Source: Actinernus sp. WN-2022
Lineage: Eukaryota > Cnidaria > Anthozoa > Actiniaria > Actinernidae
Assembly: GCA_030867875.1 (NCBI GenBank)
Contig: JAOWCC010000577.1
Span: forward strand, 1,070,660-1,134,659
Direction: 5' to 3'
DNA length: 64,000 nucleotides
Shown here: one piece after another, positions 51,901-54,660 of the stretch
How positions within the stretch are numbered: the first letter of the stretch is position 1
Layout of the letters: each line of letters begins with the position of its first letter
Notes under the pieces: model-generated
Databases searched by the model: none
What the model was told of the DNA's origin: nothing
The model's input: only the letters and a program-made list of their open reading frames with translations
Made by a program: the position numbers and the translations under genes

Positions 51901-52637
51901 GAGTAATATTCAGACACTGTAAGCAAGTTCTGGCCGCCATCTTGAATGTAGACTGTTGACCACAAGATGTGAAGGCTCCACTATGGCAGAAAACAATGCA
52001 AAAGCCCATGTTTTTGGAGTTTCGGAGCACATTTTGAAAAGGTTTTGGAAAGTACTTGGTTATACACCACACCCCTAACTTTGGGATTTTCTCTCACAGT
52101 TTCAGGGTTTTCAACAGGTTTTCACATACAGCACATTCTGTACACTAGCCAGAGAAATAACTTCAAAACCTCCCATTTTCATACTCTCTTCAATAGAGAT
52201 TCTTACTTTGTTTAGATAAAGTAACTGGCACAAATAACCAGAGTAGACATCAAATATCACCTACATGTACATGTAGGCTGTAATTGAAAACCCTGAATTG
52301 TCAACATTTTGTGGGAAAATGATGTGGCTTATAAGTGGTAAACTGTATTTGTGTATTTCTTTCTTTTGTACTTTCATGTCTTATTGCCATATATGTACAG
52401 TGTCTGTGACAACCATTTTGAAATAGGTGTATAAAGAGATCGGCAATAGAGATAACCAGCCTGGACTAGTTAATAATGTGCATGTACCTGGACACACTGG
52501 CCTGGACACTGACTCGTTTGGTTTACCATGTGCTGTCTCTGGACCCACACATGCACCTGTCAGAATTGTCCTGGCACAACCATTTCGAGGATAGGCTTGA
52601 AGGCAAGAGGATCTATCTCTCTGCACAGAACAATCTC
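12137..52637 (-). CDS. Attractin-like transmembrane protein, 3' part of gene (16 exons)
   Basis: The exons (5' to 3' on -) are 52637-52488, 51439-51318, 49131-49101, 46214-46044, 42249-42040, 40517-40446, 39020-38955, 38154-38061, 37066-37011, 32448-32369, 31678-31606, 23942-23794, 16730-16672, 15197-15119, 12741-12658 and 12391-12137. Every junction has GT-AG ends and matching phase, giving about 583 codons with no stop before TAG at 12137. The modules match the membrane-proximal half of attractin (ATRN/ATRNL1): PSI modules, two laminin-EGF modules, a beta-rich juxtamembrane region, one TM helix and a cytoplasmic tail with MASRP. Vertebrate attractin is a type I membrane receptor linked to melanocortin signalling and to the ubiquitin ligase MGRN1. 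The N-terminal CUB, EGF and kelch exons were not found. No lectin exon is needed between the PSI modules. Large introns (the longest is 7.7 kb) are filled with transposons. ATRN-type fits better than MEGF8, from the SFPYGQC.EW and tail matches. Confidence 0.9.
12658..12741 (-). CDS. Attractin-like exon: cytoplasmic tail with MASRP
   Basis: It reads VEMRQMASRPSSNINLLLDK then HDDTFSRQ. EM.QMASRPFA is the most conserved juxtamembrane motif in the tails of attractin, attractin-like 1 and MEGF8. In MEGF8 the MASRPFA sequence is known to recruit the ubiquitin ligase MGRN1. Here MASRP is kept, but the following FA is SS. Both ends are phase 0, with donor CAA/GTAAGC. Confidence 0.93.
12790..13005. 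repeat. Repeat related to the 31.2 kb GTACAGTTAC repeat
   Basis: It contains ACTGTACCGTAACTCTGTAA followed by TTTGATT..AACAGAAGGACA. The complement of 31243-31300 reads nearly the same, and a CTCATACGAAAT block also occurs in both. The tandem part is only two or three units here, against many at 31.3 kb. It lies in the attractin intron beside the MASRP exon. Confidence 0.6.
13465..13603 (+). repeat. Tandem duplication, about 70 bp x 2
   Basis: Two copies of a unit containing GCCAGTACAGG, ACACTGTCATCGAAGAGAAC and AGAGGATTCCTAAGTGTTAT lie head to tail, almost identical, immediately before the fold-back element. Confidence 0.85.
13651..15068. mobile_element. Fold-back element FB1 with tandem GCAAATGATCCC arrays
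   Basis: The outer ends GTACAGGTCCGCAAATGATC (13651) and its exact complement (ending 15068) form long inverted arms. Each arm is a short tandem array of units with the core GCAAATGATCCC(CATTGGGACG). Both arms share an inner single-copy piece (ACATGGAATGGCATGGATTT near 13804; complement near 14880) and a GATCCACTATCCA block. A third array lies at 13850-13925. The roughly 940-bp spacer has no recognisable gene. Several overlapping ORFs here are products of the repeat. Confidence 0.8.
15119..15197 (-). CDS. Attractin-like exon: rest of transmembrane helix
   Basis: It reads GCFFSILLVTFVAWKIKVRY then NGYLMSR. The hydrophobic run followed by WKIK and basic residues marks the cytoplasmic side, as in attractin ('LLLVAAVVWKIK'). 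Phase 2 in, 0 out. The acceptor is TATTTCAG and the donor AGG/GTGAGT. It lies 50 bp from the edge of the fold-back element at 13651-15068. Confidence 0.94.
15500..15736. mobile_element. TTAA-flanked MITE, family T4, short form
   Basis: TTAA lies at 15496-15499 and 15737-15740, with termini AGTGCCCCTAAACCCTTTTG and exact complement. Inner GAGTACTTCTGCGAAGA and TTACAGAGAATACTCTGTGT blocks are shared with the longer element at 21390-21899. It is non-coding. Confidence 0.85.
15747..15946. mobile_element. MITE with G27 tract
   Basis: The termini GGGACTAGTCAAAAATTAGC and GCTAATTTCTGACCAGTCCC are imperfect complements, about 30 bp long and extending into GGGGAG / CTCCCC. A run of 27 G (15781-15807) lies just inside the left end. 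It directly follows the T4 element. It is non-coding. Confidence 0.7.
16020..16125 (-). repeat. Interspersed repeat R2, partial copy
   Basis: It includes AAATAGCATTTACAAACAGG and ACTACCGATCTCATACAAGT, which match, reversed, the segments at 24130-24290 and 46375-46580. No ends are defined in this copy. Confidence 0.55.
16672..16730 (-). CDS. Attractin-like exon: start of transmembrane segment
   Basis: It reads IAFSQPTPFQLLNFFITFF. It aligns with 'IAFSQHSNFMDLVQFFVTFF' in vertebrate attractin. Phase 0 in, 2 out. The acceptor is TTTCTTCAG and the donor CGG/GTGAGT. The remaining half of the membrane helix is in the next exon. Confidence 0.93.
16889..17086 (+). repeat. 33-bp tandem repeat, 6 units
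   Basis: Six nearly identical units contain CACTACTATG(C/A)ACTGAG followed by CTTCAAATCAAGAAAA. The unit length is a multiple of three, so a long ORF with an 11-residue repeat (HYYALSFKSRK) passes through it. No start context, splice site or homologue supports that as a gene. Confidence 0.9.
17185..17400 (+). repeat. tRNA-derived SINE, family D
   Basis: The tRNA-like head at about 17191-17258 has A box TGGTGCAGTGGTTCAGCG and B box GGTTTGATTCCCGG, then a body with TGAGTTAAGTTGTTGGTATC and a three-fold TTCTCCGGG stretch. It has no introns or CCA and continues as a SINE body, so it is not a tRNA gene. Confidence 0.75.
17430..18700. other. Attractin intron, no recognised gene
   Basis: It lies between exons 13 and 12 of the attractin-like gene. 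Two short ORFs (17899-18183 on +, 18196-18393 on -) show no family I know. The latter contains GHF..QYVTGVGHLTAKKREF, a GH-repeat style similar to the KCPT-repeat ORF at 50080-50640. These may be decayed transposon coding sequence. Confidence 0.35.
18722..19236 (+). pseudogene. LINE 3' end with ATT tail
   Basis: The C-terminal end of a LINE ORF2 reads RFQFVYKIVHN..., then CAAAREWNDLPRELRELQTL and STFKAGVFKHFL, the usual W.DLP..LR......FK..L tail of CR1/jockey-type LINEs. A stop interrupts it near 18800. The 3' UTR ends in AAATAAAG and a (TTA)n tail at 19211-19236. The RT itself is missing, so this is a heavily 5'-truncated insertion. Confidence 0.8.
19310..19737. mobile_element. Element FB3 family, diverged copy
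   Basis: It starts AAGTGAACAATCTGCACCGA and ends GGTACAGATTGTGCACTTTA, matching the ends of the elements at 42311-42831 and 54661-55879 (AAGTGAACAAGTTGCACCGT). Just inside the left end are a few TCGGTAAGTGGTTGGTAA units, the seed of the 11-bp array seen at 54.7 kb. It is non-coding. Confidence 0.65.
20192..22590 (+). repeat. Interspersed repeat R1, copy B (about 2.4 kb)
   Basis: This is the longer copy of the repeat at 2681-4050, sharing most blocks in order. It begins ACTCGGGCTGCCTGTGGCAG, and the same 20 bases occur again in direct orientation right after its end (22590). It carries a MITE inside (21390-21899) and a 540-bp internal region (20386-20925) absent from copy A. It has no transposase-like ORF. 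Confidence 0.75.
21390..21899. mobile_element. TTAA-flanked palindromic MITE, family T4, long form
   Basis: TTAA lies at 21386-21389 and 21900-21903. The termini AGTGCACCTAACGTTTATTT and its near complement lead into long arms that include GACCTTTCCTGACCCA and GCCTGGGTCGATCCCTGGGT and their complements, so almost the whole element can form one hairpin. It interrupts repeat R1 exactly where copy A (3357-3360) has no insertion. A short relative lies at 15500-15736. Confidence 0.9.
22617..23793. other. Attractin intron, no recognised gene
   Basis: Several short ORFs on both strands lack recognisable domains. A small hairpin, GATCACAGAAATTGTGATC, occurs near 23019. The exon at 23794-23942 follows on -. 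Confidence 0.35.
23794..23942 (-). CDS. Attractin-like exon: juxtamembrane region, part 3
   Basis: It reads TSKPEEPIILLKTIGVSKVS, then FRYEHYEFGGPSDPAFNVYV and YDIKGNVMLE. The 'FNVYVYDIKGNVMLE' strand aligns with 'FFVYVSNFTWPIKIQIAFS' just outside the membrane in attractin. Phase 1 in, 0 out. The donor is GAG/GTAAGA. The exon is open in this frame without stops, and its base composition is less AT-rich than the surrounding intron. Confidence 0.88.
24033..24125. mobile_element. Small TTAA-flanked MITE (93 bp)
   Basis: TTAA lies at 24029-24032 and 24126-24129. The termini AGTGGCTATGAAGT and ACTTCATAGGCACT are near complements. It is non-coding. Confidence 0.7.
24130..24420 (+). repeat. Interspersed repeat R2 plus GATCGCGAGCAA block
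   Basis: The first half (GTATGAGATCGGTAGTTATT; GGATCACGAGCGCAATTCAT) matches 46375-46580. The second half, rich in TCGCGA, GATCGCGA and CTCGCACCTTGCTCGCGA, matches in reverse the segment at 29470-29600. A three-way mosaic of the same repeat is likely. Confidence 0.6.
24421..26879. other. Attractin intron, no recognised gene
   Basis: It lies within the 7.7 kb intron. It contains a possible decayed inverted-repeat element around 26635-26790 (CCTCGCCCACTCGGTCATTA; a TATTTTCTCGTAAAGACC complement). Nothing coding is recognised. Confidence 0.35.
26880..26967 (-). repeat. tRNA-derived SINE head, family C
   Basis: On - it reads CGGCTAGCTCAGTTGGTCAT then GAGTTCGAATCCGGCTTCGA, giving an A box (TAGCTCAGTTGG) and a B box (GTTCGAATCC). 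It is followed by CCTTGGGCAGGGACGTAAAA, which parallels the body of family B. It is a SINE remnant, not a tRNA. Confidence 0.7.
27715..28818. mobile_element. TTAA-flanked inverted-repeat element (1.1 kb)
   Basis: TTAA lies at 27711-27714 and 28819-28822. The 33-bp termini begin AGACCCTGTGTCCGAGCCCA, with a nearly perfect complement ending AACACAGGGTCT, and continue into TGGTGCTTTGCGC. Overlapping small ORFs inside (28045-28302, 28283-28468 on -; 28385-28621 on +) have no transposase motif. It is a non-autonomous element, possibly carrying captured sequence. Confidence 0.85.
28823..29604. other. Attractin intron; reversed R2 block
   Basis: 29470-29600 contains GATCGCGAGCAAGGTGCGAG and CAGCACGTGACTGTTTTCTG, a reversed match to parts of 24.3 kb and a direct match to 46.55 kb. 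Nothing else is recognised. Confidence 0.4.
29605..30125 (+). repeat. 47-bp satellite, about 10 units
   Basis: Head-to-tail units contain CATTAGTAACTACACATGAT, TATTGATTGTTATGATAATG and ATGCACA. The units at the left edge vary in length; those at 29810-30060 are nearly identical. There are no spacers between units, so it is a simple satellite. Confidence 0.92.
30250..30668 (-). repeat. Duplicated LINE-like segment, copy 1
   Basis: A direct duplicate lies at 31758-32168, over 90 percent alike by eye (for example AATAACGTACAGCATAAGCT; TGAGCTGACCTAAGGAGGCC). On - one frame reads LWN*LSESVR, the end signature of CR1/jockey-type LINE ORF2. It is therefore probably a decayed LINE 3' end. Both copies flank exon 11 of the attractin-like gene. 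Confidence 0.6.
31131..31192. repeat. Hairpin, 24-bp arms
   Basis: GCCCACTCATACGAAATTCA and its near complement TGGATTTTGTGTGAGTGGGC surround a short loop. It lies just upstream of the GTACAGTTAC tandem repeat and may form one end of that element; a CTCATACGAAAT block also occurs at the 12.97 kb relative. Confidence 0.65.
31283..31550 (+). repeat. Minisatellite of GGTTACGGTACAGTTACAG units
   Basis: The irregular tandem array is built from GGTTACGGTACA and GTTACAGTATGG variants, drifting from GTTACGG at the left to GGTTATGG at the right. It produces long, meaningless ORFs in two frames. It lies between exon 11 (31606-31678) and the LINE-like duplicate. Confidence 0.9.
31606..31678 (-). CDS. 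Attractin-like exon: juxtamembrane region, part 2
   Basis: It reads VDRNVQFSIGIIGRPALMNV then TYGS. It corresponds to the attractin stretch 'NRDLDMFI......NITW'. Phase 0 in, 1 out. The acceptor is CTGCCTAG and the donor CAA/GTAAGG. The next intron is the longest seen, 7.7 kb. Confidence 0.85.
31758..32168 (-). repeat. Duplicated LINE-like segment, copy 2
   Basis: This direct copy of 30250-30668 differs by a few small indels (for example CTAATTGCCATTCTG where copy 1 has a longer version). Confidence 0.75.
32369..32448 (-). CDS. Attractin-like exon: juxtamembrane region, part 1
   Basis: It reads YVLASNYMFTFNVSGKTRIS then FRNFPKK. It aligns in position with the 'YYTLL..Y.FTFSLS' segment that follows the laminin-EGF modules in attractin. 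Phase 1 in, 0 out. The acceptor is TGTTTTAG and the donor AAG/GTAACG. A 4.6 kb intron with two LINE relics separates it from the previous exon. Confidence 0.85.
32449..33060. other. Attractin intron, no recognised feature
   Basis: AT-rich. Nothing coding or repeated within the window was recognised. Confidence 0.35.
33068..33850 (-). pseudogene. LINE ORF2 C-terminal fragment
   Basis: On -, 33569-33790 reads MNDWFTAKNLNLNTVKCEFM, then SKYLGVEIDDRLSW, the RT thumb region of CR1/jockey-like LINEs. 33191-33508 continues with MAYGLALFVKSL...IYKVHHG-like sequence, and a GINCL..-type WN.L ending follows near 33150. The catalytic FADD box is absent (5' truncation near 33850) and there is at least one frameshift between the two pieces. 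Confidence 0.85.
33851..34937. other. Attractin intron, no recognised gene
   Basis: Short ORFs (34085-34345, 34506-34775) have no recognisable family. A low-complexity repeat of TTC/CAGTTC phrases occurs at 34085-34450. Confidence 0.35.
34938..35232. mobile_element. Possible MITE with AGTGTCCCC ends
   Basis: AGTGTCCCC near 34940 faces GGGGACACT near 35224. Inside is an exact hairpin, ACTCGGGCC...GGCCCGAGT (35113-35142), and an (AAT)n run. The element is weakly supported because the inverted ends are short. Confidence 0.4.
35235..36775 (-). pseudogene. LINE ORF2 3' half with 3' UTR, family L1x
   Basis: On - it runs from AGVPQS (RT block) through the YADDT catalytic box (36694-36245), a region with VLWDGCHDNESELLEFVQYE (36267-35935), to a C-terminal Cys/His motif CACG...E..AHYFLNC (35884-35465). 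At least two frame changes separate the pieces. The 3' UTR contains GAGCCCCCTAGATGAGCAG then CTGCTGTTGGGG, and ends in a TAAAAAAA-type tail near 35235. A second copy lies at 44565-46015 on +. Confidence 0.9.
36776..37478. other. Attractin intron around exon 9
   Basis: Apart from the exon at 37011-37066 there is only a short tandem of TAATACAATAT(C/A)(T/C)AGACAATATC at about 37288-37355. No other feature was recognised. Confidence 0.45.
37011..37066 (-). CDS. Attractin-like exon: laminin-EGF 2, second half
   Basis: It reads FCEEGKGYKGNSTNAGHCY. Together with the previous exon it closes the second laminin-EGF module (C...YxGN...G.CYY). It is a short 56-bp exon, phase 2 in and 1 out, with acceptor AACTAG and donor ACT/GTAAGT. 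Confidence 0.93.
37479..37766. mobile_element. TTAA-flanked MITE, family T3
   Basis: TTAA lies at 37475-37478 and 37767-37770. The left end is AGGGGCTATGTCATGGTACT; the right end is GGTGAAACAGCCCCT. A related copy is at 10424-10705. Non-coding. Confidence 0.8.
38061..38154 (-). CDS. Attractin-like exon: laminin-EGF 2, first half
   Basis: It reads PCQCNKHATTCDPRSGVCDC followed by LTKGVTGSSCE. This matches the second laminin-EGF of attractin (PC.CN.HA..C....G.C.CTTKGV.G..C). It enters in phase 1 and leaves in phase 2. The donor is ATT/GTAAGT. Confidence 0.96.
38638..38658 (+). repeat. G21 homopolymer
   Basis: Twenty-one consecutive G follow TTTTATTT. It is one of four long G runs in the window (1172, 7910, 15781, 38638). 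Confidence 0.95.
38955..39020 (-). CDS. Attractin-like exon: laminin-EGF 1, second half
   Basis: It reads GSHCEMCNTGYFGDSKNGGT followed by CK. The HCE.C..GYFGD..NGG.C pattern completes the first laminin-EGF module. The acceptor is TTGCAG and the donor AAC/GTAAGG; both ends are phase 1. Confidence 0.96.
39314..39450 (+). repeat. Tandem duplication, 70 bp x 2
   Basis: TATTATATTTTATAATTAAG...CGCTGCCATCGTG is repeated exactly at 39384, with one base difference at the junction. Confidence 0.92.
39620..39966. mobile_element. TTAA-flanked MITE, family T5
   Basis: TTAA lies at 39616-39619 and 39967-39970. The termini AGAGGCACTGTCAATC and GGTTGACAGTGCCCA... are near complements. Non-coding, within the intron between exons 6 and 7. 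Confidence 0.8.
40446..40517 (-). CDS. Attractin-like exon: laminin-EGF 1, first half
   Basis: It reads CQCNGHSTCDVSDKCSACSH then NTNG at the junction. CQCNGHS is the opening of laminin-type EGF modules. Both ends are phase 1. The acceptor is CTTTTAG and the donor ACG/GTGAGA. The module is completed by the next exon. Confidence 0.96.
40588..41345. mobile_element. Fold-back element FB2 with 88-bp tandem array
   Basis: The left arm CCAATTCGTAGTTCTTG (40588) with GAAAGGTAACCAAGCC (40616) faces GGCTTGGTTACCTTTCAAGA and ACTACGAATTGG (41314-41345). Between them are about seven nearly identical 88-bp units with GATAATCACAATCTATCC, GAAAGAGGGTTTGTATCAG and CCATCCTCCATGGCTTG. The left arm carries a 10-bp insertion. 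Non-coding. Confidence 0.85.
41679..41807. mobile_element. Small hairpin MITE
   Basis: GAGTTATAGAAACA... (41680) faces GTTTCTATAACTCT (ending 41806), with a perfect inner palindrome CACTTGCCC-AAA-GGGCAAGTG (41733-41753). Confidence 0.75.
42040..42249 (-). CDS. Attractin-like exon: last PSI module
   Basis: It contains CNDCHTLPGCGWCDDGSG, then TGLGKCLGGGDDGPF and SRCLPRGGKMRWFFVECP. This matches the attractin segment PGCGWC.D.S.TG.GKC.EG, with the conserved 'W.F..CP' run into the laminin-EGF region. The acceptor CATAG was chosen over a nearby CCAG because only it keeps phase. The donor is CTG/GTAAGT. Confidence 0.96.
42311..42831. mobile_element. Element FB3 family, copy in attractin intron
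   Basis: The ends AAGTGAACAAGTTGCACCGT and exact complement ACGGTGCAACTTGTTCACTT are flanked by TA on both sides. Subterminal CCACTAACCA / TTACCAACCA units (42700-42790) are diverged relatives of the 11-bp unit at 54.7 kb. The interior has a TTGTTGTTGTTG run. Non-coding. Confidence 0.8.
43311..43924. mobile_element. 614-bp near-perfect palindrome element
   Basis: The two arms, about 300 bp each, begin CACAGGCAGCCCAAGCTCAC and end with its complement. They agree base for base over most of their length; I count only a handful of substitutions and small indels, such as CTTTTCTTATGTCCTTGG on one side and CTTCCTTGG on the other. The centre is the few bases around 43612-43625. The 7-bp direct repeat CTGTGCT flanks it (43304-43310 and 43925-43931), which marks it as an insertion. 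No ORF of note. Other inverted elements in this window are much more diverged. Confidence 0.92.
44565..45120 (+). pseudogene. LINE family L1x, copy 2, part 1
   Basis: It reads SLIRPLMEYGDV, then DGCTDNESDLFEFVQYEAAK and IGWEDMKTRRSIHKLI, collinear with 36267-35935 of the other copy. Frameshifts and stops follow. It ends at the SINE inserted at 45125. Confidence 0.85.
45125..45485 (-). repeat. tRNA-derived SINE, family A, copy 2
   Basis: On - it has the same head (GGTTCGAACTCCAGTGGAGG) and body as copy 1 (TTTCTTTCTATGTC; GAACTGGTGTTTCATTGG), and ends CATGAATTATTAATGAGTTT. It splits a LINE. Flanking TTCTCAAACT and TTCTTCACACT look like a diverged target duplication. Confidence 0.85.
45487..46015 (+). 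pseudogene. LINE family L1x, copy 2, part 2 with 3' UTR
   Basis: It resumes at HTCLCLDVCALNFYLFKI, matching HTRLRLNCCALNYHLFKI of the other copy. It continues through ACFCGFGTENINHYFLHCP (Cys/His C-terminal motif) to TAA near 45787. The 3' UTR has the family signature GAGCCCCCTAGATGAGCAG then TTGCTCTTGGGG and ends in an A-rich tail. Confidence 0.88.
46044..46214 (-). CDS. Attractin-like exon: PSI module with SFPYGQC
   Basis: It reads GSGCAHPKCDNHTTCDGC, then TVKKNCMWCESEHKCV and NAYVVSFPYGQCHEW. The CMWC core and the NAYV.SFP.GQC.EW block are diagnostic of the attractin PSI that precedes the last PSI and the laminin-EGF modules in vertebrate ATRN. The acceptor is GTTGTAG and the donor CAG/GTACTG; both ends are phase 1. 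Confidence 0.95.
46375..46580 (+). repeat. Interspersed repeat R2, copy
   Basis: It shares CACTTGTATGGGATTGGTGG, GGATCACGAGCGCAATTCAT and CAGCACGTGACTGTTTCCTG with 24130-24290 and 29560-29600. The ends are unclear. Confidence 0.6.
46701..48732. mobile_element. Fold-back element FB4 (2.0 kb)
   Basis: The left arm 46701-46864 and right arm 48573-48732 are inverted, about 160 bp each, with shared blocks GGACATTGAGTC, GTGGTGAAATGGTCAGAATA and GGACCCAACAAAAACT. The roughly 1.7 kb interior includes two short unrecognised ORFs (47299-47748) and a separate nested element (47753-48517). The outermost TCATGTGAC marks the ends. Confidence 0.8.
47753..48517. mobile_element. TA-flanked inverted-repeat element (765 bp)
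   Basis: The ends CCGTATTCACTCACAGATAA and TTATCCGTGAGTGAATACGG are near complements, with TA on both sides. GGGGTGCAGCTTATC lies just inside each end. A partial relative lies at 50995-51107. Non-coding; TA duplication suggests the Tc1/mariner-pogo group. Confidence 0.75.
48755..49010 (-). repeat. tRNA-derived SINE, family B, fullest copy
   Basis: On - the head CTCAGTGGTTAAGCGCCGGT then GGTTCAAACCCCGGCCGGAC leads into AACACTCAGGGTCTTAAAAT. The body contains GGTTAGACCTTCACATC and GGATGTAAAAGCGTAGGACT. The tail fades near 48755. It serves as the reference for the copies at 2395 and 58025. Confidence 0.8.
49101..49131 (-). CDS. Attractin-like 31-bp microexon
   Basis: It reads EKCPVKTTCR plus one base. 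The acceptor is ATCAGAG and the donor GAG/GTAAAG. Its phases (0 in, 1 out) fit both neighbours and give KTTCRGSGCAHPKC across the next junction. Without it the flanking phases (0 and 1) would not join, which supports it as real. Confidence 0.75.
49494..49516 (+). repeat. Orphan SINE-A tail fragment
   Basis: It matches the 3' tail CATGAATTATTAATGAGTTT of family A without head or body. It could be a severely truncated copy or a domain shared with another element. Confidence 0.5.
50080..50640 (-). other. Unrecognised 186-codon ORF with KCPT repeats
   Basis: This is the longest open frame outside the LINEs. Its middle shows a degenerate repeat with KCPT every 12-13 residues (IKCPTTKAEKLFKCPTSFSS; RLFKCPTNGE), reflecting the DNA-level tandem GTGGGGCATTTGAACAG at 50276-50355. 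N-terminal Cys pairs (CLDACFDKRCESACF) are also present. I do not recognise a family. Similar 'GH' repeat wording in the ORF at 18196-18393 hints at a shared transposon-borne protein. It may equally be a non-coding open frame. Confidence 0.3.
50995..51107 (+). repeat. Partial relative of the TA-flanked element
   Basis: It shares AAACTTGGGGTGC(G/A)GCTTATC and a closing TTTACGGTA with the right end at 48430-48519. The left end was not found. Confidence 0.55.
51318..51439 (-). CDS. Attractin-like exon: PSI module
   Basis: It reads (A)NPRRCHGFKTCNRCTGSMFG followed by CKWCSRENKCNKSCLH. The pattern C-x5-C-x2-C-x6-C-x2-C-x5-C is the PSI (plexin-semaphorin-integrin) core, with the typical GC.WC. Using the TAG acceptor at 51440 makes the phase match the previous exon; a second AG ten bases downstream would break it. 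The donor is ATG/GTAAGAA, phase 0. Confidence 0.88.
51440..52487. other. Attractin intron, no recognised feature
   Basis: Nothing coding or repeated was recognised between exons 2 and 1. Confidence 0.4.
52488..52637 (-). CDS. Attractin-like exon 1 of those visible (Cys-rich)
   Basis: The acceptor is TTTATAG and the donor CAG/GTACATG. It reads DCSVQRDRSSCLQAYPRNGC, then ARTILTGACVGPETAHG and ends RPVCP. The cysteine spacing suggests the end of one extracellular module before a PSI repeat. It is the least certain exon, because its identity rests on the open frame, the splice sites and the phase match (out phase 1) to the next exon. A LINE (52745-56892) lies in the intron just upstream. Confidence 0.7.
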
Positions 52638-54660
52638 CTATAAAGGTAATATTAAAAAAGTTGAAATTAACTTCTTTTAAACTTTGCCCAGTTTTCCCCC
52701 AAGCAAGGTCTCTCTAAAAATGCAATAAAAATAGGGGGTCACCATTCATCATCATCAGTTATTAAGTCAGTAAAGCTGTGAGGCATCACACTAACTATAA
52801 AATAATACTAATATAAAAATTATATAAAAATAAGCTATTTACAATCCTTATAGGAAATAAATAATGTACTAAATTTAAAATGTCATCGAGCTATTTACAA
52901 TCGTGTAAAGAATGGGTTAAAATATCTCTAAATAAATAAGTAAATAAGTGAGAAATGAGAAATGAATAAATAATAATCAACAGTGGGATCTACTATCGTA
53001 GCATACAAGAGACAATCATCTGCAAACAGGCAGGCTTTACATTTGAGGTTGGACGGCAAGTTGTTTATGTAAAGGAACAACAACAATGGACCTAATACAG
53101 TCCTTTGTGGGACCCCAGAGGTGACCTTCTGCTGAGTGGATACTGCCCCATCACATACTACCTGTTGGGTTCTTTGAGTAAGGAAGGACTTCTGACCAGC
53201 CATTGATGTAGGTGGCCCTGTATGCCATAGTATTCCAATTTTGACAGAAATCTTTGGTATGGGACTTTATAAAATGCTTTTGAGAAGTCCAGTATGGCCA
53301 GATGTACGGATTCGTTGCACTGTAGCACATAAGCTATATCGTGGATCGTGGTGATGAGTTGAGTTTCAGTAGAGTGTTTGGATCTGAAGCCATGTTGGGG
53401 GTCCACCAAGATGTTATATTTTTCTAGGTGTTTCATGATGTGGCTATGTATGATATGTTCCAAGATCTTAAATGAAAATAATACATGTCAAGGAGATAGG
53501 CCTATAATTTCCAAGGTTGCTTTTCCCTCCCTTTTTATAGACACCATAACTATATATTTGGTTCTCTCCATTGTTTAGGTAGGGTGGAATTTTCGATAGA
53601 TGTTTTGAAAATGTCTGTTAGTATTGGTGCTATTTCCACAGCCGTCATCTTTAGAAGCCATATGGATATATGGTCAGGACCAGGAGCCTTATCATCCTTG
53701 AGTTTAAGTAACTGAGTTTCAACTCCTTTACTGTTAATTATAAGTGGGTTTATATCTGGTGTTGCACTCGGTCCAAGAGTAGGCATATGAGCAATGTCCT
53801 CATTAGTAAACACACTAATGAACTGTGAATTTAAGGCTTCAGCTTTGTTCTCAGCATTGCTTACTAATGATCCGTTTATTTCCAGGTCAGCTACGCCCAC
53901 ATTTTAACTCTTCACCTTCTTTATATAGGACCAAAAGGACTTTGGTTCATCTTGGATGGCTTGAACTAGGAACTCTGACGTATAATGGTTATGTGACTGC
54001 AGCAGTTCTTTGTGTAATTTCTTCCTAATAGATCTAAAATTGGCCCAATCTTCTGTTTTCTTGGATATTTTTGCTTTGTTGTACAACCTCTTGTTTCTTT
54101 TTACACATTCTACAATGTGGACGCTTGAACAAAGGAGGATTAAAAGGACTCGATGTAATTCTGTGTGGTACGTTCTTTTTCATAGTTGTCTCTATGGCTT
54201 CAACAAACTTAGCCCGTTTCGTGTCAACTGGAGCATTTAGTAGGTTATCTACGTATAAATCAGAAAACAATAACATGTCCGATTTGATTTTATCAATGTC
54301 AGCTTTCTTTCTGATAAGGACTATAACTAGCTACCCTCTTCTGAATTTTTTTCTTTTTAGGTTTGAGTAGCAAGTCCACAAGCACCATTTCATGATCACT
54401 TAATTATACCAGGTTCGACTTTGGTATCATGGATCATATCAGGATTGTTAGTTAGGATTACGTCTAAGATATTCTCTGCACTTCCTTGTCTTCTTGTAGG
54501 CTCTTTTACCATTTGTTTTAAGTTGTGTTCACTAGTCATTTGCAGTAACTTTCTCACTGTTTGCATACAGGATGGATAGCTTAGGATAGTATTATTGTTC
54601 TAGAGAATATCGTGGCTATTGACTCTTTGACCAAGCTTATGGATAGATGCATCAAGTTTA

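Noticed and set aside
53825..54370. + strand ORFs with hydrophobic segments
   Set aside because: Antisense shadows of the LINE connector and endonuclease on -.
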